Source: Acidobacteriota bacterium (GTDB taxonomy: Bacteria > Acidobacteriota > Terriglobia > Terriglobales > Acidobacteriaceae). From it: a DNA stretch of 64,000 nucleotides. The stretch lies in NCBI GenBank assembly GCA_013289795.1, contig JABCZH010000009.1:140240-204239 (forward strand), read 5' to 3'. The first letter of the stretch is position 1, and each line of letters starts with the position of its first letter. Under the pieces are notes generated by a model, which saw only the letters and a program-made list of their open reading frames with translations, was not told where the DNA came from and made no database searches. A program made the position numbers and the translations under genes. Below are positions 28,316 to 38,216 of this stretch, piece by piece.

Positions 28316-29113
28316 ATGGAAGGCGCACGCCCCATCATCATCATCAAGAAAAAGGGCGGCCACGGCGGCCATCACGGCGGCGCCTGGAAAGTCGCCTACG
28401 CGGATTTTGTCACCGCCATGATGGCGCTGTTCATCGTGCTCTGGCTGTTGAACAGCAGCAAGAAGATCCAGGAGGCGGTAGGCGGATACTTCCGGGACCC
28501 CATGGGATCGGCGAAGAACGCGGGCACAAACCAGACCGGAACAGGCGTAAGCCTGCCGATCTCGAAAGACGACATGCCCAAGCTGAAAGAGGAACTGGAA
28601 AAGCGCATTCGTCAGATGACTAACTTCGACAAGCTGAAGAACCAAATCGAAGTGACGATAACCCCTGAAGGGTTGCGCATCGAACTGATTGAAACGGAGA
28701 CCGGGACTTTCTTCAAGCTCGGCAGCGCTGGGCCGACGGAGAATGGGAAACAACTGCTGTCGTTGCTGGCCGCTGAGCTGGGCAAACTTCCCAATCACGT
28801 GTCTATTGAAGGCCATACCGACGCCAAACCATACCTGGGGAAATCCGGCTACAGCAATTGGGAACTTTCCGCCGACCGCGCCAATGCTGCGCGCCGCCTG
28901 ATGCAACAAAACGGCATGGGAGAAAATCAGGTGTCCCAGGTTCGCGGCTACGCCGACCAGCTGCTGCGCACACCCGACGACCCGCTCAACGCATCCAACC
29001 GGCGAATCTCAGTCATCGTGCAGAACATGGACGTAAGGCCGGAAGATGCGGAAAAGGCCGCCGATCCCGCGAAAGCAGGCACGCCCCCGGGTGAGACCGC
29101 CAACCACCATTAA
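28316..29113 (+). CDS. motB: Flagellar motor stator protein MotB
   Basis: The 265-residue protein has a short basic, His/Gly-rich cytoplasmic start. A single transmembrane helix follows with the proton-accepting aspartate D30 (AYADFVTAMMALFIVLWLL). A plug segment comes next, and then an OmpA-type peptidoglycan-binding domain at about 135-255 (HVSIEGHTDAKPY, NWELSADRANAARR). It anchors the stator to the cell wall. The His-rich start (KKKGGHGGHHGG) resembles that of many MotB proteins. Confidence 0.94.
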   Translation: MEGARPIIIIKKKGGHGGHHGGAWKVAYADFVTAMMALFIVLWLLNSSKKIQEAVGGYFRDPMGSAKNAGTNQTGTGVSLPISKDDMPKLKEELEKRIRQMTNFDKLKNQIEVTITPEGLRIELIETETGTFFKLGSAGPTENGKQLLSLLAAELGKLPNHVSIEGHTDAKPYLGKSGYSNWELSADRANAARRLMQQNGMGENQVSQVRGYADQLLRTPDDPLNASNRRISVIVQNMDVRPEDAEKAADPAKAGTPPGETANHH

Positions 29114-29236
29114 GAGCAGTCATTTCGGACAGGTCTTGACCAGGACAGAACCCAGCTCCAACTTCGTCATCAGTTCCTGTGCATTCTTCCGCTACAATAT
29201 CCCGTTTGACCTATCTGCCAGGGGGAAGATGATCTC

Positions 29237-30424
29237 GTGATTATCGGCGTGCCCAAGGAAACCTATCCCGGCGAGCGCCGTGTGGCTTTGGTGCCCGTGG
29301 TAATTCCGAATCTGGCGAAAGCTGGGTTTCAAGTCGTGGTGGAAGCGGGAGCTGGAGAACAAGCCGGCTACCCAGACGCTCTCTATATCGACAAGGGGGC
29401 AAGAATCCTGCCTGACCGTGCCGCCGTGTTCTCCGGCGCCGACATCGTGGCGCAGGTTCTGTGTTACGGCTCCAACGACGTTGCCGGAAAAACTGACCTG
29501 CCGTTGATGCGCCCCGGACAGGTTCTCATTGGCTTTCTGCGGCCACTGGGTTCAGCCGACATCTTGCAGCAGGTCGCCCAGACCGGCGTGACCTCGTTCT
29601 CCGTAGAACTGATGCCGCGAACCACGCGAGCACAGAGCATGGATGCGCTCTCCTCAATGGGTACGATCTGCGGGTACAAAGCGGTGCTGATTGCCGCCGA
29701 CGTCCTGCCCAGAATTTTCCCCATGATGACCACCGCTGCCGGGACGGTCACCCCGGCACGCGTCCTGATCATTGGCGTCGGAGTGGCAGGATTGCAAGCG
29801 ATCGCCACAGCTCGCCGTCTTGGGGCTGTAGTGTCGGCTTACGACATGCGGCCCGCGGCGAAAGAGCAGGTACAAAGCTTGGGAGGCCGATTTGTCGAAC
29901 TGCCGATCGAAGCCAAGAATGCGCAGGACGCCCGCGGCTACGGCACCGCGCAGGATGAAGCCTTCTACGCCAAACAGCGCGAACTTCTGGGCCGTGTGAT
30001 TGCGGAAAGCGATGTGGTCATCACCACCGCCGTTGTCCCCGGCAAGAAAGCTCCAGTACTGGTGACCGCAGAGATGGTCAAAGGCATGGCGCCAGGCTCG
30101 GTGATGTTCGATTTGGCGGCCGAGCGGGGCGGCAATTGCGAGTTGACCCGCGCCGGCGAAACCATCGTGGCTTATGGTGTCACCATCATTGGCCGCATCA
30201 ACGTGGCATCCGAAGTTCCTTATCATGCCAGCCAGATGTATGCCCGTAACCTCACGTCGTTTCTGTTGAACTTGGTAAAGGATGGCAAGATGCGGCCTGC
30301 TTCCGAAGATGAAATTATTCGGGAGACGCTGTTGACGCGTGATGGTGAAATCGTGAACGCGCGAGTCCGGGAGTTCTTTGCGCTGCCGAACTGGCCGCAC
30401 AAGGGACGAAGTGATCTTAGGTAG
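29237..30424 (+). CDS. pntAA: NAD(P) transhydrogenase subunit alpha 1 (domain I)
   Basis: The 395-residue protein begins at a GTG with GGGGGAAG upstream. It matches the NAD(H)-binding domain I of proton-translocating transhydrogenase: an N-terminal IGVPKETYPGERRVALVP, QSMDALSSMGTICGYKAV, and a Rossmann motif GVGVAGLQAIATARRLGA. The alpha chain is split, as in Rhodospirillum and many acidobacteria. The membrane part is encoded by the next gene. The complex uses the proton gradient to reduce NADP+ with NADH. Confidence 0.94.
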   Translation: MIIGVPKETYPGERRVALVPVVIPNLAKAGFQVVVEAGAGEQAGYPDALYIDKGARILPDRAAVFSGADIVAQVLCYGSNDVAGKTDLPLMRPGQVLIGFLRPLGSADILQQVAQTGVTSFSVELMPRTTRAQSMDALSSMGTICGYKAVLIAADVLPRIFPMMTTAAGTVTPARVLIIGVGVAGLQAIATARRLGAVVSAYDMRPAAKEQVQSLGGRFVELPIEAKNAQDARGYGTAQDEAFYAKQRELLGRVIAESDVVITTAVVPGKKAPVLVTAEMVKGMAPGSVMFDLAAERGGNCELTRAGETIVAYGVTIIGRINVASEVPYHASQMYARNLTSFLLNLVKDGKMRPASEDEIIRETLLTRDGEIVNARVREFFALPNWPHKGRSDLR

Positions 30425-30466
30425 AAATGCAGGCAGAAGACTCCGCCTGCGGGAGGCACAAGCACA

Positions 30467-30763
30467 ATGAGTTCGGCATTGTTGAACGGCCTATTCGTCT
30501 TCATGCTGGCGGGCTTCATCGGATTTGAAATCATCAAGCGTGTCTCGCCGCTGCTCCATACCCCTCTCATGTCGCTGACCAATGCGCTGGACGCGATCGC
30601 CGTGGTCGGTGCCATCGTGCTGGTGGGTGAGCACAAAAGCAATCTGTCATTCATCCTCGGAGTTCTGGCGGTGATCGCGGCCACCAGCAACGTGGTGGGC
30701 GGCTTTCTGATCACCGATCGCATGCTCAAGATGTTCAAGACCAGCCGTCCCACAAAACCATGA
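30467..30763 (+). CDS. pntAB: NAD(P) transhydrogenase subunit alpha 2 (membrane part)
   Basis: A 98-residue protein with about three transmembrane helices (LFVFMLAGFIGFEIIKRVSPLLHTPLMSLTNALDAI), the standard size and sequence for the separate PntAB subunit. It begins 42 bases after pntAA, and its stop overlaps the pntB start in an ATGA junction, so the three subunits are translated as a unit. Confidence 0.94.
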   Translation: MSSALLNGLFVFMLAGFIGFEIIKRVSPLLHTPLMSLTNALDAIAVVGAIVLVGEHKSNLSFILGVLAVIAATSNVVGGFLITDRMLKMFKTSRPTKP

Positions 30764-32154
30764 CCGATCTCGCGGGTAATCAACTCCTTCTTGAGATTGT
30801 TTATCTCATCGCCAGCGCCCTTTTCATTCTGTCGCTGAAGTGGATGAGTTCGCCGCGCACTGCCCGCCATGGAATTTGGGCCGGCGAATTGGGGATGTTG
30901 TTGGCCATCGGCGGGACCCTGCTCCACCACGGCATCGTGGACTACAAGTGGATCGTCATCGCCCTGGTGATCGGATCTGGGATTGGCGTCCCCCTCGGAT
31001 TTGTTCACATGACCGCGGTCCCGCAGCGGACCGCGTTGAGCCACGCTTTTGGGGCGCTTTGCGTGACCCTGGTGGGCACAGCAGAATTCTATTTGCGCAC
31101 TCCCAATGTTCCACCCTTCATGATGTCGGTGCTGTCGATGGAGGTGATTCTCGGCTCACTGACTTTTACTGGCAGCCTGATGGCCGCCGGTAAGCTACAG
31201 GAACTGCTGCCCCAGCGCCCAATCACCTACAAAGGACAGAACTTCGTCAATCTTTTCTTTCTCGCCATCGCAATCGGATTGGCGGTTTATCTGGTGCTGC
31301 ATCCGGGCGCGCGGCAGGTGTTCCCGTTCATGGTGGTAATTCCCTTGATTTTCGGCGTGCTCATGATTATCCCCATCGGCGGCGCGGATATGCCGACGGT
31401 GATCTCTCTTCTGAATTCTTATGCCGGCCTGTCCGCCGCTGCTATGGGATTCGTGCTCGACAGCAAGCTGCTCATCATCGCCGGCGCCCTCGACGGATCT
31501 TCCGGCTTCATTCTTTCCGTCATTATGTCGAAGGCCATGAACCGGTCGTTCACCAATGTCCTGTTCGGCGCCTTCGGACAGGTGCAAGCTGCGGCAGCGG
31601 GAGGCAAAGAAGAGAAGACCGTCCGCAGTGCCACTGCCGAGGAAGCCGCAGGCATTCTGGCGGCTGCGAACACGGTGGTCATCGTTCCCGGTTACGGCAT
31701 GGCGGTTGCGCAAGCGCAACACAAGGTTCGCGAACTCTACGATGCCCTCACCAAGCGCGGCGTAAACGTGCGCTTCGCGATTCACCCCGTGGCTGGACGC
31801 ATGCCCGGCCACATGAACGTGCTGCTGGCCGAGGCCGACATTCCTTATGACAAGCTAATCGAGATGGACGACATCAACGGTGATTTTCCCCAAACGGATG
31901 TCGCTCTGGTGATCGGCGCCAATGACGTCACTAACCCCGCTGCCCGCACCGACCAGTCCAGCCCCATTTTCGGCATGCCGATTCTCGACGTGGACAAGGC
32001 CCGCACCGTGATGGTCATCAAGCGCAGCATGAGTCCGGGCTTCGCCGGCATTGACAATCCGCTCTACTACCTCGACCACACTCTCATGCTGTTCGGCGAC
32101 GCCAAGGCTTTTGTGAACAGCATCGTCCACGAGTTGGCGGGCAATGCCCACTAA
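30760..32154 (+). CDS. pntB: NAD(P) transhydrogenase subunit beta
   Basis: The 464-residue protein has about eight or nine membrane helices in the first 260 residues (domain II). The C-terminal NADP(H)-binding domain III carries VVIVPGYGMAVAQAQH, AIHPVAGRMPGHMNVLLAEA, DDINGDFPQTDVALVIGANDV and VMVIKRSMSPGFAGI. All are family hallmarks. It completes the pntAA-pntAB-pntB operon, a membrane NADPH source. Confidence 0.95.
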   Translation: MTDLAGNQLLLEIVYLIASALFILSLKWMSSPRTARHGIWAGELGMLLAIGGTLLHHGIVDYKWIVIALVIGSGIGVPLGFVHMTAVPQRTALSHAFGALCVTLVGTAEFYLRTPNVPPFMMSVLSMEVILGSLTFTGSLMAAGKLQELLPQRPITYKGQNFVNLFFLAIAIGLAVYLVLHPGARQVFPFMVVIPLIFGVLMIIPIGGADMPTVISLLNSYAGLSAAAMGFVLDSKLLIIAGALDGSSGFILSVIMSKAMNRSFTNVLFGAFGQVQAAAAGGKEEKTVRSATAEEAAGILAAANTVVIVPGYGMAVAQAQHKVRELYDALTKRGVNVRFAIHPVAGRMPGHMNVLLAEADIPYDKLIEMDDINGDFPQTDVALVIGANDVTNPAARTDQSSPIFGMPILDVDKARTVMVIKRSMSPGFAGIDNPLYYLDHTLMLFGDAKAFVNSIVHELAGNAH

Positions 32155-32360
32155 CCAATGCCGGAAGAATCTGGCCCCCGGCCCAGGCAGAACTGACGGC
32201 GGTCAAAAACATCGAAACTCACAGCCTGCCGCCTCAATTCATCCAGCTTTAACACTCGCGTCAAACTGCCGCCACATCGCCGGTCTAGTCTAAAGTTTCC
32301 TCGGCTGAATGACTTTTTGTCGAACGGAGCCCTCATACTGGCCGAAGGACGGAGGAAGAG

Positions 32361-33968
32361 ATGTTCGAGAAACTGAGAGCGTCAGCCGCCCCCAGGAAAA
32401 TGTTGGCTTCTTTGACAGCATTGACGATTGGCCTGGGACCGAGTGTTACGCCCGCCTACGCCGCTTCGAGGCCGGCGACCGCCACACCCATTCAGCACCT
32501 GGTTGTGATTTTCCAGGAGAACGTTTCGTTCGATCATTATTTTGGGACCTATCCCAACGCCACCAACCCGGCCGGAGAGCCCATGTTCCATGCCCGGCCA
32601 GGAACTCCGAGTGTGAATGGCCTCAGCAACGCGCTGTTGACCAACAATCCCAACCTGAACCCGGCGAACGGCACTGGCGCCACCAACCCCTTCCGTTTGG
32701 ATCGTTCACAGGCGTGGACTGCCGATCAGAATCATGACTACACGGCAGAGCAGCAGTCCTTCGACATGGGCGCCATGGACCTGTTTCCGGAGTTCGTGGG
32801 CAGCCCCGGACCGCCACCGCAGGGTGGGGGAATACTGAATACCAATGGCCTGAACTTGGGCTACTTTGACGGAAACACCGTAACTGCGTTCTGGAATTAC
32901 GCTCAACACTTTGCCATGAATGACAATTCCTACAGCACCACTTTTGGTCCCTCGACACCGGGCGTCATCAACCTGGTTTCCGGCCAGACTAACGGTGTGA
33001 CTACCGGAACCGGCGGCACAGTGGATGGCGGAGCCGGATCGCTGACCGTGATCGGCGACCCCGACCCGCTCGGCGACCTTTGCTCGGGCAGCAGCCAGGT
33101 GCAACTGGGTGGAAAGAACATCGGCGACCTGTTGAACGCAGCCGGCGTGAGCTGGGGATCGTTCATGGGCGGCTTCAACCTGAATATCAAGAACTCCAAC
33201 GGGACCACTGGCTGCAGCCGAAGCTCGACCAGCGCGATCTCTGGCACCACTAACGATTACATCCCTCACCATTCTTTCTTCGGGTACTGGGCTTCCACGG
33301 CCAATCCCAACCATACCCGGCCGAAATCCATCTCTGAGATCGGGAACAACGGCCCGGCCAACCACAACTACGACATCGATGACTTTGTCCATGCTGTGCA
33401 GGCAGGCAATTTCCCAGCAGTGAGCTTCATCAAGAACATCGGGATTCAGGATGGGCACGCTGGCTATTCCGATCCTCTGGATGAACAGACCGCAGTGGTC
33501 AAGCTGGTGAACTTCCTCGAAGAGCAACCCACCTGGAGCAGCACTGCGGTGGTTATTCTCTACGATGACTCAGACGGCTGGTATGACCACCAGATGAGTC
33601 CGATTGCAAATCAGTCCACCGGATCGGCCGACGCGCTCACCGGACCTGGTGCTTGCGGCACGGGCGGCCAGTCCTTGCCTGGCATCAACTCCAACAATCC
33701 ACACGCCCTGGGCCGTTGCGGCTACGGTCCCCGGCAACCCCTGATCGTGGTTTCACCGTGGGCGCTGGAGAACGCAGTTGACCACACGATCACGGACCAG
33801 ACTTCAATCCTCCGTTTCGTCGAAGACAACTGGCTCAGTGGACAGAGAATCGGAGGCGGCTCGTTTGACGGCATCGCCAGCTCCATCAGCCAGATGTTCA
33901 ACTTCAGCCAAATCAGGAGCGATGGAACTCTGATCCTCAACCCCTCGACCGGAGAACAGATTCCGTAG
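32361..33968 (+). CDS. Secreted phosphoesterase (phospholipase C / acid phosphatase family)
   Basis: The 535-residue protein has a signal peptide ending near PAYA-A (residue 34). It shows the phosphoesterase-family signature VVIFQENVSFDHYFGTYP at about 49-66, and the distal active-site region YDDSDGWYDHQMSP. These are conserved in bacterial non-haemolytic phospholipase C and AcpA-type acid phosphatases. It is likely periplasmic or secreted and may release phosphate from lipids or phosphomonoesters. The substrate is not resolved. A strong hairpin terminator follows. Confidence 0.87.
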   Translation: MFEKLRASAAPRKMLASLTALTIGLGPSVTPAYAASRPATATPIQHLVVIFQENVSFDHYFGTYPNATNPAGEPMFHARPGTPSVNGLSNALLTNNPNLNPANGTGATNPFRLDRSQAWTADQNHDYTAEQQSFDMGAMDLFPEFVGSPGPPPQGGGILNTNGLNLGYFDGNTVTAFWNYAQHFAMNDNSYSTTFGPSTPGVINLVSGQTNGVTTGTGGTVDGGAGSLTVIGDPDPLGDLCSGSSQVQLGGKNIGDLLNAAGVSWGSFMGGFNLNIKNSNGTTGCSRSSTSAISGTTNDYIPHHSFFGYWASTANPNHTRPKSISEIGNNGPANHNYDIDDFVHAVQAGNFPAVSFIKNIGIQDGHAGYSDPLDEQTAVVKLVNFLEEQPTWSSTAVVILYDDSDGWYDHQMSPIANQSTGSADALTGPGACGTGGQSLPGINSNNPHALGRCGYGPRQPLIVVSPWALENAVDHTITDQTSILRFVEDNWLSGQRIGGGSFDGIASSISQMFNFSQIRSDGTLILNPSTGEQIP

Positions 33969-33991
33969 TCGGGTGAAGTGATAGTGAAGAG

Positions 33992-34027
33992 AGGCACGCG
34001 AGCGTCAAGTTCGCGTGCCTTGTTTTT
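33992..34027 (+). terminator. Intrinsic terminator after the phosphoesterase
   Basis: Arms AGGCACGCGA (33992-34001) and TCGCGTGCCT (34011-34020) pair perfectly around a nine-base loop and are followed by TGTTTTT. It begins 24 bases after the stop codon. Confidence 0.88.
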
Positions 34028-34086
34028 GGTATCGTGGGTTGGCTAGTGCCGTTTGGCCCCGCGCTTTTCAGAGAAAGGTTAGCCAG

Positions 34087-35685
34087 TTGGCAATAACACG
34101 GAGAAGGTTCCTCCAACAAAGCGGAATTGCAGCGGCGGCTGTGATGATGCCGCAGGTCACGCATCGCGTGCCGCCAAAGCCGGTCAGGCCGGTGCTGGAC
34201 CCAAGCACTCTGGCGGCGTTCGTAGATACTCTTCCGATTCCCGGCATTGTCCGTTCCACCGAACTGCGGCCCAGTCCCGACGGTCCTAAATTGAGGATCC
34301 CCTACTATCGCCTGGCCATGCGGCAGTTTCAGGCCAAGATCCATCGCGACATGAAACCCACTCGGCTCTGGGGTTTCGGGTCATCGTCTCCGGGACCGAC
34401 GCTGGAAACCGAGAGCGGCAAGGGAATGCTGGTGGAGTGGGCGAATGAGCTGCCACGGGAGCATTTTCTACCCATCGATCACAGTATCCACGGTGCGGAG
34501 TCTGACAAGCCGGATGTCCGCAGCGTGGTTCATTTGCATGGCGCGAAGGTGCCGCCGGAAAGTGATGGCTATCCCGAGAACTGGTATGTGCCGGGAAAGT
34601 CCGCGACCTATTATTATCCCAATCAGCAGGATGCAGCGCTGCTCTGGTATCACGATCACACGCTGGGAGTTAACCGGCTGAATGTGCTGGCCGGGCTGTT
34701 CGGCCTGTTCGTCGTGCGCGATCCGGTGGAGGAGGCGCTCAACCTGCCGCGGGGCAAGTATGAAGTGCCGCTGGTGCTGTGCGACCGCATGTTCGATCTG
34801 GATGGGCAACTTTACTATCCAGTGGCACAGAACTCGACGAACCCCTGGGTGTCGGAGTTCCGGGGCAATGCCATTCTGGCCAATGGCAAACTGTTGCCAT
34901 ATCTGGATGTGGAGCCGCGGAAATACCGCTTCCGAGTTCTGAACGCAGCGAATGGCAGGTTCTTTCGTCTCGCGCTGACCAACGGACAGACGCTTCAGCA
35001 AATTGGAACTGATCAAGGATTGCTGCCGGCACCGGTGGCGCTGAAGCAGGTCGTATTAGCTCCGGCCGAGAGGGCGGACCTGGTGCTGGATTTCAGCGAT
35101 CATGCCGGTGAACAGATTGTCCTGAAAAATGACTTCGCGCAGCCGGTCATGCAGTTCCGCGTGTCTCGCACCAAGGTAAGCGACTCCAGCTCGCTACCCG
35201 CAGCCTTGAGGCCTGTCCCGAGGATTGCGGAGTCGGAAGTGGTGAAGACCCGCGATCTGAGGCTGGGAGAGATCAACGACCTGAGAGGCGAGTCTGTCGC
35301 TGTTTTGTTGAACGATGCTCACTGGAATATGCCGGTGACTGAGAATCCAGTTTTGAATTCGGTGGAAATCTGGAACCTGATGAATGTGACCGACGATGTG
35401 CATCCCATTCATCTTCACTTGGTCCGTTTCCAGATACTCGATCGACGGCGGTTTGACGCGTTCGCGTATCAGAACCGGGGCGTTCTTAAGTACTGGGGCG
35501 ACGCCATTCCGCCGGAACCGGGTGAAACGGGCTGGAAAGACACGGTGCGGGCCGATCCTGGAATGGTCACGCGCATCATCATGCGATTCGAGGGATTCGC
35601 CGGACGCTACGTCTGGCATTGCCACATTCTGGAGCATGAAGACAATGAGATGATGCGGCCGTACGACGTCATTGCCGGGCGCTGA
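34087..35685 (+). CDS. Multicopper oxidase (CotA/bilirubin-oxidase-like), Tat-exported
   Basis: The frame opens at 34015, but that lies inside the preceding terminator. A TTG at 34087 preceded by AGAAAGG starts exactly at a Tat signal (ITRRRFLQQSGIAAAAVMMP). The 532-residue protein has all four copper motifs: HLHG, WYHDH, HPIHLHL and the T1/T3 motif WHCHILEHEDNEMM. Type-1, 2 and 3 copper sites should be complete. The three-cupredoxin layout resembles spore-coat protein A and bilirubin oxidases. Substrate may be metals, phenolics or pigments. Confidence 0.9.
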   Translation: MAITRRRFLQQSGIAAAAVMMPQVTHRVPPKPVRPVLDPSTLAAFVDTLPIPGIVRSTELRPSPDGPKLRIPYYRLAMRQFQAKIHRDMKPTRLWGFGSSSPGPTLETESGKGMLVEWANELPREHFLPIDHSIHGAESDKPDVRSVVHLHGAKVPPESDGYPENWYVPGKSATYYYPNQQDAALLWYHDHTLGVNRLNVLAGLFGLFVVRDPVEEALNLPRGKYEVPLVLCDRMFDLDGQLYYPVAQNSTNPWVSEFRGNAILANGKLLPYLDVEPRKYRFRVLNAANGRFFRLALTNGQTLQQIGTDQGLLPAPVALKQVVLAPAERADLVLDFSDHAGEQIVLKNDFAQPVMQFRVSRTKVSDSSSLPAALRPVPRIAESEVVKTRDLRLGEINDLRGESVAVLLNDAHWNMPVTENPVLNSVEIWNLMNVTDDVHPIHLHLVRFQILDRRRFDAFAYQNRGVLKYWGDAIPPEPGETGWKDTVRADPGMVTRIIMRFEGFAGRYVWHCHILEHEDNEMMRPYDVIAGR

Positions 35686-35738
35686 CGAGGCGTCCTCCCG
35701 ATCCAGCATCCTAATCTGCGGTCCGGTCAGGTCCGGGT

Positions 35739-35827
35739 CTTTGCGTTCTTTGCGAGTCCTTAGCGCACTTTGCGGTTAACGCCTTTAACCACAAAGGACG
35801 CAAAGCTCATTCGCAAAGATCGCAAAG
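35739..35827. repeat. Palindromic CTTTGCG/CGCAAAG intergenic repeat
   Basis: The left half contains CTTTGCG-type heptamers and ends in GCGGTTAA. The right half starts TTTAACC and carries CGCAAAG heptamers in mirror order, so the block can fold into a long imperfect hairpin around CGCC. It lies between the multicopper oxidase and malate synthase. Related blocks lie at 46651, 51246 and 59864. Confidence 0.75.
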
Positions 35828-35954
35828 AAAATCAGGCCGCGAGGTAGGGCTGCTACCACCCCCGTAGGTTGCTTCGTCAATAGTTGAGGCGGTAGCATCG
35901 AGCCTATGCAGCGGGGGCACTTTCCTGACCCAAGCTGCAAGGAGTCGTCGAATC

Positions 35955-37526
35955 ATGGCTCTCGATGTAGCACGAAGAACGCTGCAATCCAGAAACGAAG
36001 CTCCGGCGGATTTGAATCCCGAGAGAGATCTGCCTCCCGGCTTCCTTCTATTCCTACTGCCATTGCACAAACAGTTCACACCCTGGCAGCAAGTGCTGGT
36101 GGCGATGCGCAATCAAGTATTGCAGACGTCGCTCCGAGGAAAACCTCCGAATTACTTGCCGGCTTCGCCTGCAACAACGACCAATTGGAAGATTGAACTG
36201 CCGGACTGGTGCGCCGATCAGCGCAATCAGATGACCGGGCCTGCCGACGATGCGGAACTGACGGTGAAGCTGCTGAACTCCGGTTCTCCGGGGGTGATGC
36301 TTGATCTGGAAGACTCGATGGCCAACGAATGGTCGCACACCCTTCTGGGAATCAAGACCATCCTCGCGGCTTACAAATATGATCTGGGGTACTACGACAA
36401 GAAGCGGCAGAAAGAAGTTAAGGTGCAGCGCTCGAAGACCGTGACCTGGGTGCGTCCGCGTGGCTTGCACATAAGTCAGGGCGGAGTAATCAAGAACGAG
36501 TTAATGTCGGCGTCGTTGTTTGACCTGGCGCTGCTCTGGTATCAACTGGATCCCGCCGTGCTGCCACACAATTTCTCGGTTTACATTCCGAAGAGCGAGT
36601 CGGCTGAGGAAGCCTCGTGGTGGCGCGACCTGTTTCAGGCGCTGGCCAAGTCGAAGGGGCTGCCGGCGAATTACATCAAGTGCATGGCGCTGGTGGAGGC
36701 GCATCCGCTGGCCTACCAGATGGAGGAGTTTCTCTTCAATCTCAGAGATCACTGTCTGGGATTGAATCTCGGACGCTGGGATTACATGGCGTCACTGATT
36801 CACTTCATGCTGGGAGATCCGAAATGGATTTTGCCGAACCGCAACACCATCCCTCATGATGTGGCGTTCTTTCAGAACTTCCGCACATTGATGCCGGAGC
36901 TTTGTCACAAGCATGGAGCGCTGGCGATTGGCGGCATGACCGCGCTTTTCCCCAGCCGCACGGACAAGGAGTTGAACGAGCGCGCGTTAAAGGGCCTCAG
37001 AGAAGATAAGAAGAACGAAGCCAATTCCCTAATGGACGGAGCGTGGACGGGGCATCCTGACCAAAACGAGATCGCAGTCGCTCAGTTCCCCGAGCCGAAT
37101 CAAATAGACAAACGGCCGAAGTTGCCGAGCCCGCATCCTGATCTTCGGCCGGTGCCGGAAGGCGTGGGCAAGATCACGCTCGCCGGAACTCGCGCCGCTG
37201 TGCGTACTGTCATTCGTTATCGCAACGGCGTGCTCAACGGCAAAGGCGCGAGCCTGCTCGACGGTTACATGGAGGACCTGGCGACGGATCGCATTTACCG
37301 GCTGATGATTGCGCAGCGAGTGAAACATAAGGTGAAGGTTGCCGGGGATGATGGGGACGTTGTGGAACACACTCCGCAGTTGGTGACGAAATTGTTTGAT
37401 GAAGAACTTTCAAAGATTCAACGTGACTTGCCGAAGGAGATTGCTGGCAATGAGGCGGCTACCCTTCCCGAAGCACGACGGCTTGCGGAAGAAATGATTG
37501 TGCAGGGGCACCACTCGCCGGTGTAG
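35955..37526 (+). CDS. Malate synthase (A-type)
   Basis: The 523-residue protein has the A-type malate synthase length and motifs. Catalytic arginine region VTWVRPRGLHI lies at about 164-173. LDLEDS is at 117-121, and the aspartate general base sits in DGAWTGHPD near 362-370. It condenses acetyl-CoA with glyoxylate to malate in the glyoxylate shunt. Isocitrate lyase is not visible in the window. AAGGAG lies about ten bases before the ATG. Confidence 0.92.
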   Translation: MALDVARRTLQSRNEAPADLNPERDLPPGFLLFLLPLHKQFTPWQQVLVAMRNQVLQTSLRGKPPNYLPASPATTTNWKIELPDWCADQRNQMTGPADDAELTVKLLNSGSPGVMLDLEDSMANEWSHTLLGIKTILAAYKYDLGYYDKKRQKEVKVQRSKTVTWVRPRGLHISQGGVIKNELMSASLFDLALLWYQLDPAVLPHNFSVYIPKSESAEEASWWRDLFQALAKSKGLPANYIKCMALVEAHPLAYQMEEFLFNLRDHCLGLNLGRWDYMASLIHFMLGDPKWILPNRNTIPHDVAFFQNFRTLMPELCHKHGALAIGGMTALFPSRTDKELNERALKGLREDKKNEANSLMDGAWTGHPDQNEIAVAQFPEPNQIDKRPKLPSPHPDLRPVPEGVGKITLAGTRAAVRTVIRYRNGVLNGKGASLLDGYMEDLATDRIYRLMIAQRVKHKVKVAGDDGDVVEHTPQLVTKLFDEELSKIQRDLPKEIAGNEAATLPEARRLAEEMIVQGHHSPV

Positions 37527-37697
37527 GGTGTGGCCGTAGAAGCCGGAATCCGCTATTGACGCCCGGTGCCCGCGGGAGGACAATGGTTGCGTCTGGCGGG
37601 CCACATTGCGCTCCCCTTGCGGTCAATAGCCGGGCAGAGCCCCGTTTCTCTCGCGTGAGTAGGCCGCGATTCGATTTCGCACCACGGAGGTTCCCCA

Positions 37698-38204
37698 ATG
37701 ACGACACTAAATAGGTGGAAGATGGGCGGGCTTTTATTTGCGCTTTATGCCTGGATCGTGGGGGCCGCCGTCGGCCAGACGTATCAGACGCTGGCAACTT
37801 TCGACGGAACTAACGGTGCCACCCCCAACAGCACTCCTCTCGTGCAAGGAGCGGACGGCAATTTTTACGGCACGGCATTTCACGGGGGCCTGGGCGACGG
37901 CGGGTACGGAGGTTGCCCGGACAGTTCGGGCTTCGGTTGCGGCACGGCATTCAGGATTACACCTCAGGGATCACTCACCGTGGTCTACAACTTCCCCTGT
38001 AATCAAGCCAACTGCACTGACGGAGTCAACCCAACCGGAAACTTGATTTTGGGTATTGACGGGAACTTCTACGGAACAACGTCCCGTGGTGGTATCAACA
38101 ATAGTTGTGTTTACGGATGTGGCACATTCTTCAGAATTACGCCCGCCGGTAAGCTCACAACGCTGCACAGCTTTTGTGCTCTGGGCTCCACCTGCCCTGA
38201 CTGA
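37698..38204 (+). CDS. GloVer-repeat protein, N-terminal fragment
   Basis: The 168-residue front half of the interrupted gene, holding the signal peptide and about three repeats. It could be secreted as a truncated product. Confidence 0.55.
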   Translation: MTTLNRWKMGGLLFALYAWIVGAAVGQTYQTLATFDGTNGATPNSTPLVQGADGNFYGTAFHGGLGDGGYGGCPDSSGFGCGTAFRITPQGSLTVVYNFPCNQANCTDGVNPTGNLILGIDGNFYGTTSRGGINNSCVYGCGTFFRITPAGKLTTLHSFCALGSTCPD

Positions 38205-38216
38205 GCCTCGCCTAAC